From contig JADJYS010000004.1 of NCBI GenBank assembly GCA_016719645.1, forward strand, positions 62,001 through 126,000: DNA of 64,000 nucleotides. Direction: 5' to 3'. The notes beneath the pieces were generated by a model. It saw only the letters and a program-made list of their open reading frames with translations. It did no database searches and was not told the origin of the DNA. The position numbers were made by a program, and so were the translations under genes. This DNA comes from a bacterium (GTDB lineage: Bacteria; Krumholzibacteriota; Krumholzibacteriia; LZORAL124-64-63). This document shows positions 26,207-34,313 of the stretch, one piece after another (position 1 is the first letter of the stretch; each line of letters starts with the position of its first letter).

Positions 26207-26530
26207 ATGAGCGAAGCGATCAAGGTCGAGAGCGGCACGTTCAAGAGCGAGGTGCTCGACAGCGCCGTGCCCGTGCTGGTCGATTTCTGGGCCCCGTGGT
26301 GCGGCCCCTGCAAGCTGCTGACCCCGACCATCGAGGAGCTGGCCCGCGACTACGCCGGCCGGGCGAAGGTCGTGAAGGTCAACGTGGACGACAACCAGGA
26401 CCTGGCGACGAAGTACGGCATCCGCGGCATCCCGACGGTGATGGTCTTCAAGGGCGGCGACGCCGTGGCCTCCCTGGTCGGGATGCGGCCCAAGGCCGAG
26501 CTGGCGCAGGCCCTCGACGCGGCGATCTAG
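26207..26530 (+). CDS. trxA: Thioredoxin
   Basis: A 107-residue thioredoxin with WCGPC active site (Cys32, Cys35), the cis-proline loop GIRGIPTVMVFKGG and normal length for TrxA. It reduces protein disulfides and peroxiredoxins such as the Tpx and AhpC-type proteins of this window. The ATG follows GAGGTGACGAG. It is preceded by a sigma54 promoter and palindromic enhancer sites and lies divergent from a PAS-containing sigma54 activator, which is unusual control for a thioredoxin. A GC-rich hairpin follows. Confidence 0.96.
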   Translation: MSEAIKVESGTFKSEVLDSAVPVLVDFWAPWCGPCKLLTPTIEELARDYAGRAKVVKVNVDDNQDLATKYGIRGIPTVMVFKGGDAVASLVGMRPKAELAQALDAAI

Positions 26531-26539
26531 CACGGAGCC

Positions 26540-26574
26540 CGCGGCGCCGTCGCCTCCCCCCCGGCGGCGCCGCG
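26540..26574 (+). terminator. GC-rich hairpin after trxA
   Basis: CGCGGCGCCG...GCC pairs with GGCGGCGCCGCG around a C-rich loop, ten bases after the trxA stop. No U tract, so termination strength is uncertain. Confidence 0.45.
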
Positions 26575-26655
26575 GTCCCGCCGCCTTGACCGGGGGGCGG
26601 CAACTCCGATCATGTGCGCGACGGGATCCCCCGTTGCAACCGGGAGGAAGCGCGC

Positions 26656-27549
26656 ATGGCCGGCCTCATCGACAGGGTCAAGAGCCTCATCGCCGGCGGC
26701 GGCAAGCTCAACAACCTGGTGTTCATCGTCTTCGACAGCTGCCGCTGGGACGCCTACCGGGCGGCCCGCACGCCCAACCTCGACCGCATCGCGGCGGCCG
26801 AGAAGCGCTACAGCTACGCCAGCTGGACCAGCCCCAGCCACTACACCTTCCTGATGGGCATGGTGCCCCACCTGAGCCCCAAGGGCGTCTTCGCCAGCAA
26901 CGTCTACCGCGAGGAGTTCGCCCTGTGGAGCCGCCGGCTGAACATGGCCGACGTGGAGTTCGGCAAGTTCGTGCCCCAGCTCTCGCTGCCCCACTTCCTG
27001 AAGGCGGCCGGCTACTGGAACGAGGGCTGGGTCAGCCTGCCGGTGCTCAATCCGATGACCAGCATGAGCCAGCACTTCGACAAGTACGAGCTCGCGCCCA
27101 GCCACAACGACCTGAGCCTGATCTTCCGGCAGCTCCAGTTCCGCGACGACCGCCCCTCGTTCTTCTTCCTCAACACCGGCGAGACGCACTACCCCTACCT
27201 GCTGCCCGGCGAGAAGCCCGGCGACCTGCCGCACATCTCGGGCGTGCACGGCGTCTTCAAGCACCTCGACGACTTCCTGAAGAACCCCTCGGAATTCATG
27301 CAGGACAAGAAGGAGGACGAGTTCTTCACGCCGGCCCAGTTCCGCGCCTTCTACGACAAGCAGGTCGCCTGCGTGGAGCACCTCGACCGCGTCGTGGGCG
27401 AGTTCATGGAGCGCTGCCCGCGCAACACCTACTTCATGGTGATGTCGGACCACGGGGAGCTCTTCGGAGAAGATGGGTACTTCGGACATGGTCCCATCTT
27501 CCACGAAAAGGTGTTCGAGGTATTCTATCTGGAGGGGCGGCTCCCCTAG
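26656..27549 (+). CDS. Sulfatase-like alkaline-phosphatase-superfamily hydrolase
   Basis: A 297-residue cytosolic-looking protein of the AlkP/sulfatase superfamily. FIVFDSCRWDAY gives the first metal Asp, SWTSPSHYTFLMG carries the nucleophile region with Thr/Ser rather than a sulfatase CxPxR, and MSDHGELFGEDGYFGHG supplies the second metal site. So a phosphoesterase or transferase is more likely than a true sulfatase. GGGAGGAAG precedes the ATG. The protein ends soon after the last metal motif (LEGRLP), shorter than most relatives. A perfect 33-bp inverted repeat starts six bases after the stop. Confidence 0.8.
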   Translation: MAGLIDRVKSLIAGGGKLNNLVFIVFDSCRWDAYRAARTPNLDRIAAAEKRYSYASWTSPSHYTFLMGMVPHLSPKGVFASNVYREEFALWSRRLNMADVEFGKFVPQLSLPHFLKAAGYWNEGWVSLPVLNPMTSMSQHFDKYELAPSHNDLSLIFRQLQFRDDRPSFFFLNTGETHYPYLLPGEKPGDLPHISGVHGVFKHLDDFLKNPSEFMQDKKEDEFFTPAQFRAFYDKQVACVEHLDRVVGEFMERCPRNTYFMVMSDHGELFGEDGYFGHGPIFHEKVFEVFYLEGRLP

Positions 27550-27555
27550 TACGGC

Positions 27556-27640
27556 ACCCAGGAGAGACACAGAGACCCCCCGCGCCGCTCATGCCTGGAA
27601 GGAAATCGCGGCGCGGGGGGTCTCTGTGTCTCTCCTGGGT
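27556..27640. repeat. Perfect 33-bp inverted repeat (coreless palindrome element 4)
   Basis: Arms 27556-27588 and 27608-27640 are exactly complementary over 33 bases, with a 19-base loop. The stem includes a CCCCCC/GGGGGG collar as in the other palindromes but lacks the two-hairpin core. It lies between two convergent AlkP-superfamily genes and may act as a bidirectional terminator, although no U tract is present. Confidence 0.9.
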
Positions 27641-27678
27641 GGCAGCAGGCGTGCGCGTCCCTCGGGATAGAAACCCAC

Positions 27679-28621
27679 TCAATGCAGCAGGAGGGAGAGC
27701 AGGGCGGGGGTCACGTCGTCGAGGCGGGTGCAGCGGGCGAGCAGGGTGGCGGAACCGGGGCCCCAGGCAAGCAGGGGGACGGGGTTGCGGGTGTGGGAGC
27801 GGGTGGAGAGGTCTTCGAGGTTGCCGTGGTCGCTGGTGAGCAGGACGAGAGTCGAAGAGGCGGCGCCGCGGTCCGCGATCTCCGACAGGGCGGCGCGCAC
27901 GAAGGTCTCCAGGTCCTGCAGGACGGCGTGGGCGCGCGGGCGGTCCTGGGCGTGGCCGGCGCGGTCGGTCTGGAAGTACTCGTAGAGGGTGAAGTCGCGC
28001 CGCAGCGCCTCGCGGCCCAGGACGCGGCCGGCGTGCTCCGGCGTGAACTCCGGCACCTCGAAGCCCTTGGCGATCAGCTCGCGGTTGGTGAACTCCTGGT
28101 AGACGGCGCGGCCGGCGGCCAGGTCGTCGAGCCCGAAGAAGGGCCGGTCGGCGGCGAGGTGGGCGACCGTGGTGGCCGAGAGCCGCCCCTGCATCGCGCG
28201 CGGCAGGCGGAAGAAGAGCGGGCGGAAGGCGTTCAGGAAGACGCCGTCGCGGCCGGCCTCGCGCAGCTGCACGAAGAGCGACTTCTCGCGCAGGATGGCG
28301 CGCAGGGGCGCGGTCGGGAAGCCGGGCACGTGCCGGCCGACGGCCGCCTGGGCGTTGACGCCGCACAGCAGGCGTGGTCTGGCCGGTGGCGCTCTGGGGC
28401 AGGCCGTCGACGCCCAGGCAGGCGTCCAGCGGGCGGCAGGCGGCGTCGGTGCGGGCGAAGTCGAAGAGCGCGCCGCCGTAGCCGCGGCAGGGGTCGTTCG
28501 CGGGATCGCCGCCGGCCCAGCCCAGGCCGTCGACGAAGATCAGCAGCGCCCGCCGCGGACAAGCCGCGGGGCCGGAAGCGGCGCTCCCGGCCCCGGCATG
28601 CCTGTCGTCCGCGGCGTGCAA
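27679..28621 (-). CDS. Alkaline-phosphatase-superfamily metalloenzyme, frame broken by one extra base
   Basis: A metalloenzyme of the AlkP/phosphoglycerate-mutase fold read in two frames: the N-terminal part ALLIFVDGLGWAGGDP ... LPQSATGQT (28621 to about 28375) and the C-terminal part FPTAPLRAILREKSLF ... LLTSDHGNLEDLSTRSHTRN from there to 27679. Both metal-binding halves are present, with SDHGN and H of RSHTRN. Joining them needs one base removed between about 28366 and 28380. The start is TTG at 28621, right after the peroxiredoxin stop, so translation is probably coupled. Sequencing error is more likely than a true pseudogene because the second half is fully conserved in character. Confidence 0.75.
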
Positions 28622-28624
28622 GGC

Positions 28625-29218
28625 CTAGTGGCCGTGCTTCGCCAGGTAGGAGGCGACGCCCTTGGCGTTGGGGCTCATGGCCTCCTCGCCCTTGGTCCAG
28701 CCCGCGGGGCAGACCTCGCCGTGCTTCTCGAGGTGCTGCAGGGCGTCGACCATGCGCAGCGCCTCGTCGATGTTGCGGCCGAGGCCCAGGTTGTTGACCA
28801 CCATGTGCTGGATCACGCCGGCCTTGTCGATCAGGAAGGTGCCGCGCAGCGCGATGCTGTCGTTCAGCAGGACGCCGTAGTCGCGGCTGATCTGCTTGGT
28901 GAGGTCGGCGACCAGCGGGAACTGGACCTGGCCGATGCCGCCCTGGTCGACCGGGGTGTTCTTCCACGCGAGGTGGCTGAACTGGCTGTCGATGGACACG
29001 CCGATGACCTGCACGTCGCGGGCCGCGAACTCCTTGAGCTTGCGGTTGAACTCGATGATCTCGGTCGGGCAGACGAAGGTGAAGTCCAGCGGGTAGAAGA
29101 ACATCACGACGTACTTGCCGCGGTAGTCGCTGAGCTTGAAGCCGTCCTTGACGCTGTTGTCGGGCATGACGGCGGTGGCGGCGAAGTCGGGAGCCTGCTG
29201 GCCGATGAACTGGGACAT
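28625..29218 (-). CDS. Typical 2-Cys peroxiredoxin (AhpC/TSA family)
   Basis: A 197-residue peroxiredoxin reducing peroxides in the cytosol. The peroxidatic Cys50 is in DFTFVCPTE and the resolving Cys170 in HGEVCPAGW, so it is a typical 2-Cys enzyme. The C-terminal YLAKHGH tail and the YGVLLNDSIALRGTFLID segment fit the AhpC/PrxU group. AGGAGG lies four bases before the ATG. Reduction could come from the TrxA encoded 2 kb away, since no ahpF is nearby. Confidence 0.94.
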   Translation of the reverse strand: MSQFIGQQAPDFAATAVMPDNSVKDGFKLSDYRGKYVVMFFYPLDFTFVCPTEIIEFNRKLKEFAARDVQVIGVSIDSQFSHLAWKNTPVDQGGIGQVQFPLVADLTKQISRDYGVLLNDSIALRGTFLIDKAGVIQHMVVNNLGLGRNIDEALRMVDALQHLEKHGEVCPAGWTKGEEAMSPNAKGVASYLAKHGH

Positions 29219-29302
29219 GGATCCTCCTGGGTGAGCCGTTCCGGCTCGGGGATGCGCGGCGGGGCCGCGGCCGACGGACGTGTTCTCTCAAATCGCGGAC
29301 AG

Positions 29303-29331
29303 AAGCTAGCGGCATTCGGGGGGACCCGCAA
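29303..29331 (-). promoter_or_regulatory. Candidate promoter of the peroxiredoxin gene
   Basis: Minus strand TTGCGG, 17-base spacer, TAGCTT, about 85 bases before the start codon. Spacing is ideal, box matches are moderate. Confidence 0.4.
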
Positions 29332-29352
29332 GGGCGGCGGGGGCGCAAAAGG

Positions 29353-29382
29353 CGGCGAGCCGCCCGGAGGGGCGGCTCGCCG
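29353..29382 (-). terminator. Terminator of the tRNA-Gln/tRNA-Glu unit
   Basis: Perfect 12-bp stem CGGCGAGCCGCC / GGCGGCTCGCCG with a 6-base loop, followed on the minus strand by CCTTTTG. It begins seven bases after the tRNA-Glu CCA end. Confidence 0.75.
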
Positions 29383-29388
29383 TCGAAG

Positions 29389-29464
29389 TGGTACCCCCTA
29401 CGGGACTCGAACCCGTGTTACCGCCGTGAGAGGGCGGCGTCCTAGGCCACTAGACGAAGGGGGC
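29389..29464 (-). tRNA. tRNA-Glu (anticodon CTC)
   Basis: Cloverleaf readable on the minus strand: acceptor GCCCCCT pairing with AGGGGGT (first pair G-U), anticodon stem CCGCC/GGCGG with loop CTCTCAC, T arm GGGTTCGAGTCCC, discriminator A and encoded CCA. Confidence 0.95.
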
Positions 29465-29504
29465 ACGATCCTGCCGACAGCCCGTGGGCCGTCGCTGTCT
29501 TCCA

Positions 29505-29578
29505 TGGTTGCCCGGGGAGGATTCGAACCCCCATATACTGATCCAGAGTCAGCAGTCCTACCATTGAACGACCGGGCA
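29505..29578 (-). tRNA. tRNA-Gln (anticodon CTG)
   Basis: Acceptor TGCCCGG / CCGGGCA, anticodon stem GCTGA/TCAGT with loop CTCTGGA, T arm with TTCGAAT, encoded CCA. It is 40 bases upstream of tRNA-Glu in the same direction and likely cotranscribed. Confidence 0.94.
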
Positions 29579-29685
29579 GCAACGGGCAGGAATATAGAAT
29601 ACGGCCACCCGGAACGCAAGATTCGAGCAACCCTTCCCGCCGGTTCGTTCCGCCCCCCCCTCGCCGGCCGCAATATCCGACCGTT

Positions 29686-31698
29686 TCAGGACGCGGGCGC
29701 GTCGCCGCCCCCCTCCAACCGCGCTTTCAAGTGGGCGTAGAGGGCTTCCGGGGAGCGCAGATCGCCGCGGGTGGTGCCCCAGGCGGCCGGCAAGAGGATG
29801 AACGGCTCGGTCTGAGGGCCGCCGAGGCCGCCGTGGCTCCCCAGCTGCTCCTCGAAGACCACGACGCGGCGGTCCGGCAGCCGGGCCCCGTTGACGATCA
29901 GGTCCCCGGCGTGGGGGTGGGACAGCAGGGCCGACAGCTCGCCGGTCCAGAGGTCGCGGTCCCAGTAGGGGGCCAGGGGGTCGGCGTCGCCCCGCAGCTC
30001 TCCGGTGTCGAGGTTGCGCACGCCGTCGCGGCCGATCATCAGGGCCGTGCCGTCGGCGTCGCGCGCCAGCACGAAGCCGATGCCGGCATGGCTGGCCAGC
30101 CCTTCCACCAGCCCGGGGTAGAGCGAGGTCATCTCGGCCAGCCGCAGCGGGCGCGGCGCCCCCTCGCGGTAGATGTGGGCCAGTCCGCCCGACACGCAGA
30201 CCAGCAGCGAGGTCCCCTCCCCCGCCCCGTGGTCGCGGTCGGGCCCGACGTCGCGCAGGCGCTCGAGGGTCAGGCGGCTCTGGTACGCCAGCCACGAGCG
30301 GCGGTCCGGCCCCTCGTCGCGCAGCTCGGCCAGCAGGGCGCCGACGTAGACGGCCTCGTTGTCGCGGGGCGGCGGCACGGGCCGGACGCGGCCGGCGAGG
30401 CGCGCGACGAGCTCCTCGAGGGTCTCCCCGCCGAGCGCGCGCAGGGGCAGCGACGCGCTCTGCCCGTGGTCGGCCAGCACGACCACGTCGTAGCCGATCG
30501 GCGCGCCGTCGCGCACGAGCCGGCGCAGCTTCTGCAGCTTGCGGTCGAAGCCGGTCAGGGTCGCCAGGGCTTCGCCGTCGTCGGGGCCGGCGTGGTGGGC
30601 GACCTCGTCGTAGCCCACGAAGTTCGAGTAGATCACCGGCACGCCGCGCATCACGTCCTGCGCCAGCCAGAAGAAGGAGGTCTCGCGCAGGAAGGCGTTG
30701 CCGACGGCCCGCATCGCCGCCTGGCGCAGGCTGCGGCGCACGACGCGCTTGCGCGGGTGGAACCGGGCCTGGGCGTTCCAGGACACGGCGGTCAGGAAAT
30801 CCCAGAGCGCGGCCGTCACCGCGCTGGTGTAGGCGAAGGGGCTGAGCCAGAAGAGCGAGAAGTCGGCGCGCTCGCCGGGGCGGCGGTGGTCGTCCGGCTC
30901 GCGCAGGGCGCTGAGGGTCAGCAGGCGCTTGGCCGCGCCGCCCGACAGCAGGCTGTTGATGCAGGAGCCCCCCGCCAGCAGGCCGGGGCCGCCGGCGATC
31001 TCGGCCTCGGCGTCGCGCAGGTCCTCGGCGCGGCTGGCGACCAGGACGCGGCGGCGGCGGCGGTCGTACCAGCGGTAGCCGGGCAGGCGGGCCCGCGCGC
31101 CGTAGAACAGGCCGCTCTGCACGGCCGGCGTGTTGGAGGGCACGCCGCAGTGCCAGCGGTGCAGCCGGTGCGTCCCGAGCGCGCGCAGGCCGGCCATCGT
31201 CGGCATGCGGCCGCGGCGCAGGGCGCGCTCGCAGCTGCGCCACGACAGCCCGTCCACCTGCAGGATCAGCAGCCCGCGCACCTGGCCCGGCCGCGCCCGC
31301 GGCCCGAAGCGCAGGCCGATGCGGCGCAGGATCGTCTGGAAGAACGGGTAGACGTCGTCGATGCCCAGCCAGCCGGTGACCGCGCCGTTGACCACGGTCA
31401 TCACCACCAGGCCCAGGAAGGCGTAGCCCAGGTTGTCGATGTTCACGACGCGCGAGGTCGCCGCCGTCAGGTACAGGATCAGGCCGTTGAACAGCAGGGT
31501 GGGCAGGCCGAGGGTGACCGCGTTCAGGGGCAGGGTCGCCAGCACGAGCAGGGGCCGCAGCAGCAGAAGAAGAAGTCCGAACTCCACCGGCAGCAGCGCC
31601 GCGGTCAGCCACCACCAGCGCACGCCCGTGTCGATCCAGATCCCCGGCAGCAGCAGGGCGACGAGCGCCAGCGAGGCCGCCGAGACGCCCCAGACCAC
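29686..31698 (-). CDS. Membrane-anchored AlkP-superfamily phosphodiesterase with holin-like N terminus
   Basis: A 670-residue two-part protein. Residues 1-130 hold four membrane helices of the phage-holin-IV/DUF4-like kind (LLVLATLPLNAVTLGLPTLL, NGLILYLTAATSRVVNIDN). The rest is an AlkP-superfamily hydrolase: LLILQVDGLSW, nucleophile region GVPSNTPAVQSGLFYG, and DVVVLADHGQS. Nucleotide pyrophosphatase or lipid phosphodiesterase activity is plausible. The GTG at 31698 has no ribosome site. A CTG at 31728, in frame, has GGAGG six bases upstream and would add a basic N terminus, so the true start may be there. It follows gltX by fewer than 70 bases. Confidence 0.82.
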   Translation of the reverse strand: MVWGVSAASLALVALLLPGIWIDTGVRWWWLTAALLPVEFGLLLLLLRPLLVLATLPLNAVTLGLPTLLFNGLILYLTAATSRVVNIDNLGYAFLGLVVMTVVNGAVTGWLGIDDVYPFFQTILRRIGLRFGPRARPGQVRGLLILQVDGLSWRSCERALRRGRMPTMAGLRALGTHRLHRWHCGVPSNTPAVQSGLFYGARARLPGYRWYDRRRRRVLVASRAEDLRDAEAEIAGGPGLLAGGSCINSLLSGGAAKRLLTLSALREPDDHRRPGERADFSLFWLSPFAYTSAVTAALWDFLTAVSWNAQARFHPRKRVVRRSLRQAAMRAVGNAFLRETSFFWLAQDVMRGVPVIYSNFVGYDEVAHHAGPDDGEALATLTGFDRKLQKLRRLVRDGAPIGYDVVVLADHGQSASLPLRALGGETLEELVARLAGRVRPVPPPRDNEAVYVGALLAELRDEGPDRRSWLAYQSRLTLERLRDVGPDRDHGAGEGTSLLVCVSGGLAHIYREGAPRPLRLAEMTSLYPGLVEGLASHAGIGFVLARDADGTALMIGRDGVRNLDTGELRGDADPLAPYWDRDLWTGELSALLSHPHAGDLIVNGARLPDRRVVVFEEQLGSHGGLGGPQTEPFILLPAAWGTTRGDLRSPEALYAHLKARLEGGGDAPAS

Positions 31699-31765
31699 CA
31701 GGTACCGGAACAGGATGCGCAGGTACAGCGGACGCCTCCCTCCGCGGCGAACGGGTGCGGTCCGG

Positions 31766-33253
31766 TCAGCCGGCGCCGGCGACGCGGCGCAACCGCGCCA
31801 CGGTGCGCGGGCCGCCGATCAGCCACATGACCTCGAACATCCCCGCGCTGCGCGTCAGCCCGGTCAGGGCGACGCGGCAGGGGTGGATCAGGTCTCCGGC
31901 CTCGATCCCCAGGTCCCCCGCGAGGCCGCGCACCGCGGCCTCGTAGACGTCCTGGCCCGCGGGGCCCTGCGGCGGCAGCGCCGCCTCCAGGCGGTCGGCC
32001 AGCGCCCGCAGGCGGGCCGGGACCTCGGCCCCGGCGAGGTGGGCGGCCGCCTCGGGGTCGACGGGGTGGTCGTCGGTGAAGAAGAAGCCGATCTGCTCCG
32101 GGACGCGGCGCAGGTCGCTGAAGCGGCCGCCGAGCGTGGCGAGCACCAGCGTCAGGTAGGCGCGGGTGTCGTCCGCGGGCGCCCGCCAGGCCGGATCCAG
32201 GGCCCAGCCACGCGCCGCCAGCATGGGCTCGGTGAGGTCGAGGCGGTCGGAGGGGCCGAGGCGCTTGAGGTGCTGCGCGTTGATGTGGGTCAGCTTGTCG
32301 TAGTCGAAGGCGGCCGGCGAGCTGTTGACGCGCTTGAGGCTGAACGCCTTGACCAGCCCCTCGCGCGTGAAGACCTCGTCCCCGGAGGCGCCCGGCGACC
32401 AGCCCAGCAGCGCCAGGTAGTTGATCATCGCGTCGGGCAGGATCCCCTGGTCGCGGAACTCCTCGACGCTGGTGGCGCCGTGGCGCTTGCTGAGGCGCTT
32501 GCGGTCCGGGCCCAGGATCATCGGCATGTGGCCGAACTTGGGCCGCTCCCAGCCCAGCGCGTCGTAGATCTGCAGCTGGAAGGGCGTGTTGCTGACGTGG
32601 TCGTCGCCGCGCAGCACGTGGCTGATCCGCATGAGGTGGTCGTCGACCACGACGGCGAAGTTGTAGGTGGGGAAACCGTCCTGCTTCAGCACGACGCGGT
32701 CGGTGATCAGGTCGTTGCGGAACTCGCGCTTGTCGTAGACGAGGTCGTACCAGAAGGTCTCCCCCTCGTCGGGCGTGCGCAGGCGCCAGCTCGGGGCGCG
32801 GCCCTCGGCTGCGAAGGCGGCGATCCGCGCCGCGGTGAGCTCGCGGCAGTGGCCGTCGTAGCCGGCGCTCTCCTGCTCGCCGCGCGCGACGTTGCGGGCC
32901 GCGATCTCCTCGCCGGTGCAATAGCAGCGGTACAGGCGGCCGCTCTCGCGCAGCGTCGCGGCCTGCGCCTGGTAGATCTCCAGGCGCTCGGACTGCAGGT
33001 AGGGACCGCAGGGGCCGCCGACGCCGGGGCCCTCGTCCCAGCCGAGGCCCAGCCACTCCATGCTGCGCAGGATGGCCTGGTGGGCGGCGTCGGTGCTGCG
33101 CTCCTGGTCGGTGTCCTCGATGCGCAGGATGAAGACGCCGCCCGTCTTGCGGGCGTGGAGCCAGTTGAACAGGGCGGTGCGCGCCCCGCCCACGTGCAGG
33201 TAGCCCGTGGGGCTGGGCGCGAAACGCAGGCGCACGGCGGGGGCATCACTCAT
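31766..33253 (-). CDS. gltX: Glutamyl-tRNA synthetase
   Basis: A 495-residue class I glutamyl-tRNA synthetase charging tRNA-Glu (and possibly tRNA-Gln where GatCAB is used). The HIGH-type motif is SPTGYLHVGGART near residue 14 and the KMSKS-type motif is KRLSKRHG near 251. A CYC ... HC arrangement in the connecting domain (YRCYCTGEE, YDGHCRE) matches a zinc site. Its ATG overlaps the stop of the lipoprotein gene by eight bases. The tRNA-Glu and tRNA-Gln genes lie 2.2 kb downstream on the same strand. Confidence 0.96.
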   Translation of the reverse strand: MSDAPAVRLRFAPSPTGYLHVGGARTALFNWLHARKTGGVFILRIEDTDQERSTDAAHQAILRSMEWLGLGWDEGPGVGGPCGPYLQSERLEIYQAQAATLRESGRLYRCYCTGEEIAARNVARGEQESAGYDGHCRELTAARIAAFAAEGRAPSWRLRTPDEGETFWYDLVYDKREFRNDLITDRVVLKQDGFPTYNFAVVVDDHLMRISHVLRGDDHVSNTPFQLQIYDALGWERPKFGHMPMILGPDRKRLSKRHGATSVEEFRDQGILPDAMINYLALLGWSPGASGDEVFTREGLVKAFSLKRVNSSPAAFDYDKLTHINAQHLKRLGPSDRLDLTEPMLAARGWALDPAWRAPADDTRAYLTLVLATLGGRFSDLRRVPEQIGFFFTDDHPVDPEAAAHLAGAEVPARLRALADRLEAALPPQGPAGQDVYEAAVRGLAGDLGIEAGDLIHPCRVALTGLTRSAGMFEVMWLIGGPRTVARLRRVAGAG

Positions 33254-34313
33254 CGCTGGTCCGTTTCTCGGGCGCGGCGCCGTCGCGGGCCGCTCCGGGC
33301 AGGTGGGGGGTGCGCGACTGCACGGCGTCGCCGAGGGGTTCCGGCCCCCGCGACGCGTCGAGCCGCGCGGCCAGGGCTGCGAGGTCGAGGCCGTAGGCCG
33401 CGCGGCAGGCGGCGTCGGGCGCAGCGCCGTCGCGGACGGCCGCCAGGAAGGCCCGCAGCCGGGTCGGCCCGCCCTGGTCCTCGACCAGCCGCCAGACCAT
33501 GACGAACGCGCTGTAGTGGGCGCGCCGGTGCATCTGGCGGTCCGTCTCCGGATCGGGCAGGGGCGCGGCCGCGAGCAGCGCGTCGATCTCCCCGGGCGCG
33601 AGCAGGACCGGGCCGTCGGGGCGGTACTGGGCCATGTAGTTGTTCAGGTGCACGCCGAGGTCGGCGGCGTAGACCGCGAGCCCCTCGCGCAGCCAGAGCG
33701 GCAGCGCGCCGCAGCCGTTGACGTCCAGCAGCCAGCGCGCCACCAGCTCGTAGGCGGCGTGCGGCAGCAGCGTGCGCGCGATCAGCACCGGCACCGGCTG
33801 GATGGTGCAGGCGCCGTCGCGGTAGCGCATCATGCGCCAGGGCCCCTGGCCGGTGAGCTGCTTGTACTCGTCGAGGTTGTCGGGGTCGAGGATCGGCAGG
33901 CTGTCGCCGGGCGCGAGGCCCAGCAGGGCGCCGACGTCGGCCAGGGCGGCCTCGCAGTGCTCCAGCAGCGGCGCGATCTGGCAGGGGTCGTACACCGAGT
34001 CGAACTCCACCGAGAAGGGCCCCAGGGCGAGGCGGCCCGCGGACCGCGCGACGTCGGGACGGTCCAGCCAGCGGGGCCCCTCGCAGATGGTCCGGTAGCC
34101 GAACGCCCGCCCCCGGCCGTCGACGCGGGGCGTCCAGCCCGGCCCGATGTCGGGGTGATGGGGGTCGGGGTAGCCGTCGGTGCGCAGTTGCTCCGGCGTG
34201 AAGCGGGGGAAGCCGGGGTCGACCGGAGGCAAGCCGGCGGCGCAACCGACGAGCGCCAGCAGGCCCGCGACCGCGACGGCCCGCACCGGCAGGGACGGTC
34301 GGCGGCGGCTCAC
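33246..34313 (-). CDS. Lipoprotein with degenerate gluzincin-like domain
   Basis: A 355-residue lipoprotein (lipobox LVGC, Cys24). The middle (about 175-220) reads like a peptidase MA/gluzincin core: LLPHAAYELVARWL followed by LPLWLREGLAVYAAD. The third metal ligand Glu210 and His185 are in place, but the HExxH core is HAAYE, so protease activity is doubtful. Start is GTG at 34313, overlapping the TPR stop (GTGA), and the end overlaps gltX. The unit TPR, lipoprotein, gltX is clearly one transcript. It probably works in the envelope with the TPR protein. Confidence 0.78.
   Translation of the reverse strand: MSRRRPSLPVRAVAVAGLLALVGCAAGLPPVDPGFPRFTPEQLRTDGYPDPHHPDIGPGWTPRVDGRGRAFGYRTICEGPRWLDRPDVARSAGRLALGPFSVEFDSVYDPCQIAPLLEHCEAALADVGALLGLAPGDSLPILDPDNLDEYKQLTGQGPWRMMRYRDGACTIQPVPVLIARTLLPHAAYELVARWLLDVNGCGALPLWLREGLAVYAADLGVHLNNYMAQYRPDGPVLLAPGEIDALLAAAPLPDPETDRQMHRRAHYSAFVMVWRLVEDQGGPTRLRAFLAAVRDGAAPDAACRAAYGLDLAALAARLDASRGPEPLGDAVQSRTPHLPGAARDGAAPEKRTSDE

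Noticed and set aside
26656..27549. True sulfatase
   Set aside because: The CxPxR or SxPxR formylglycine motif is missing (TSPSH instead), so only the superfamily is claimed.
29389..29578. tRNA-Gln/Glu pair as an integration site
   Set aside because: No partial tRNA duplication or integrase was found nearby.
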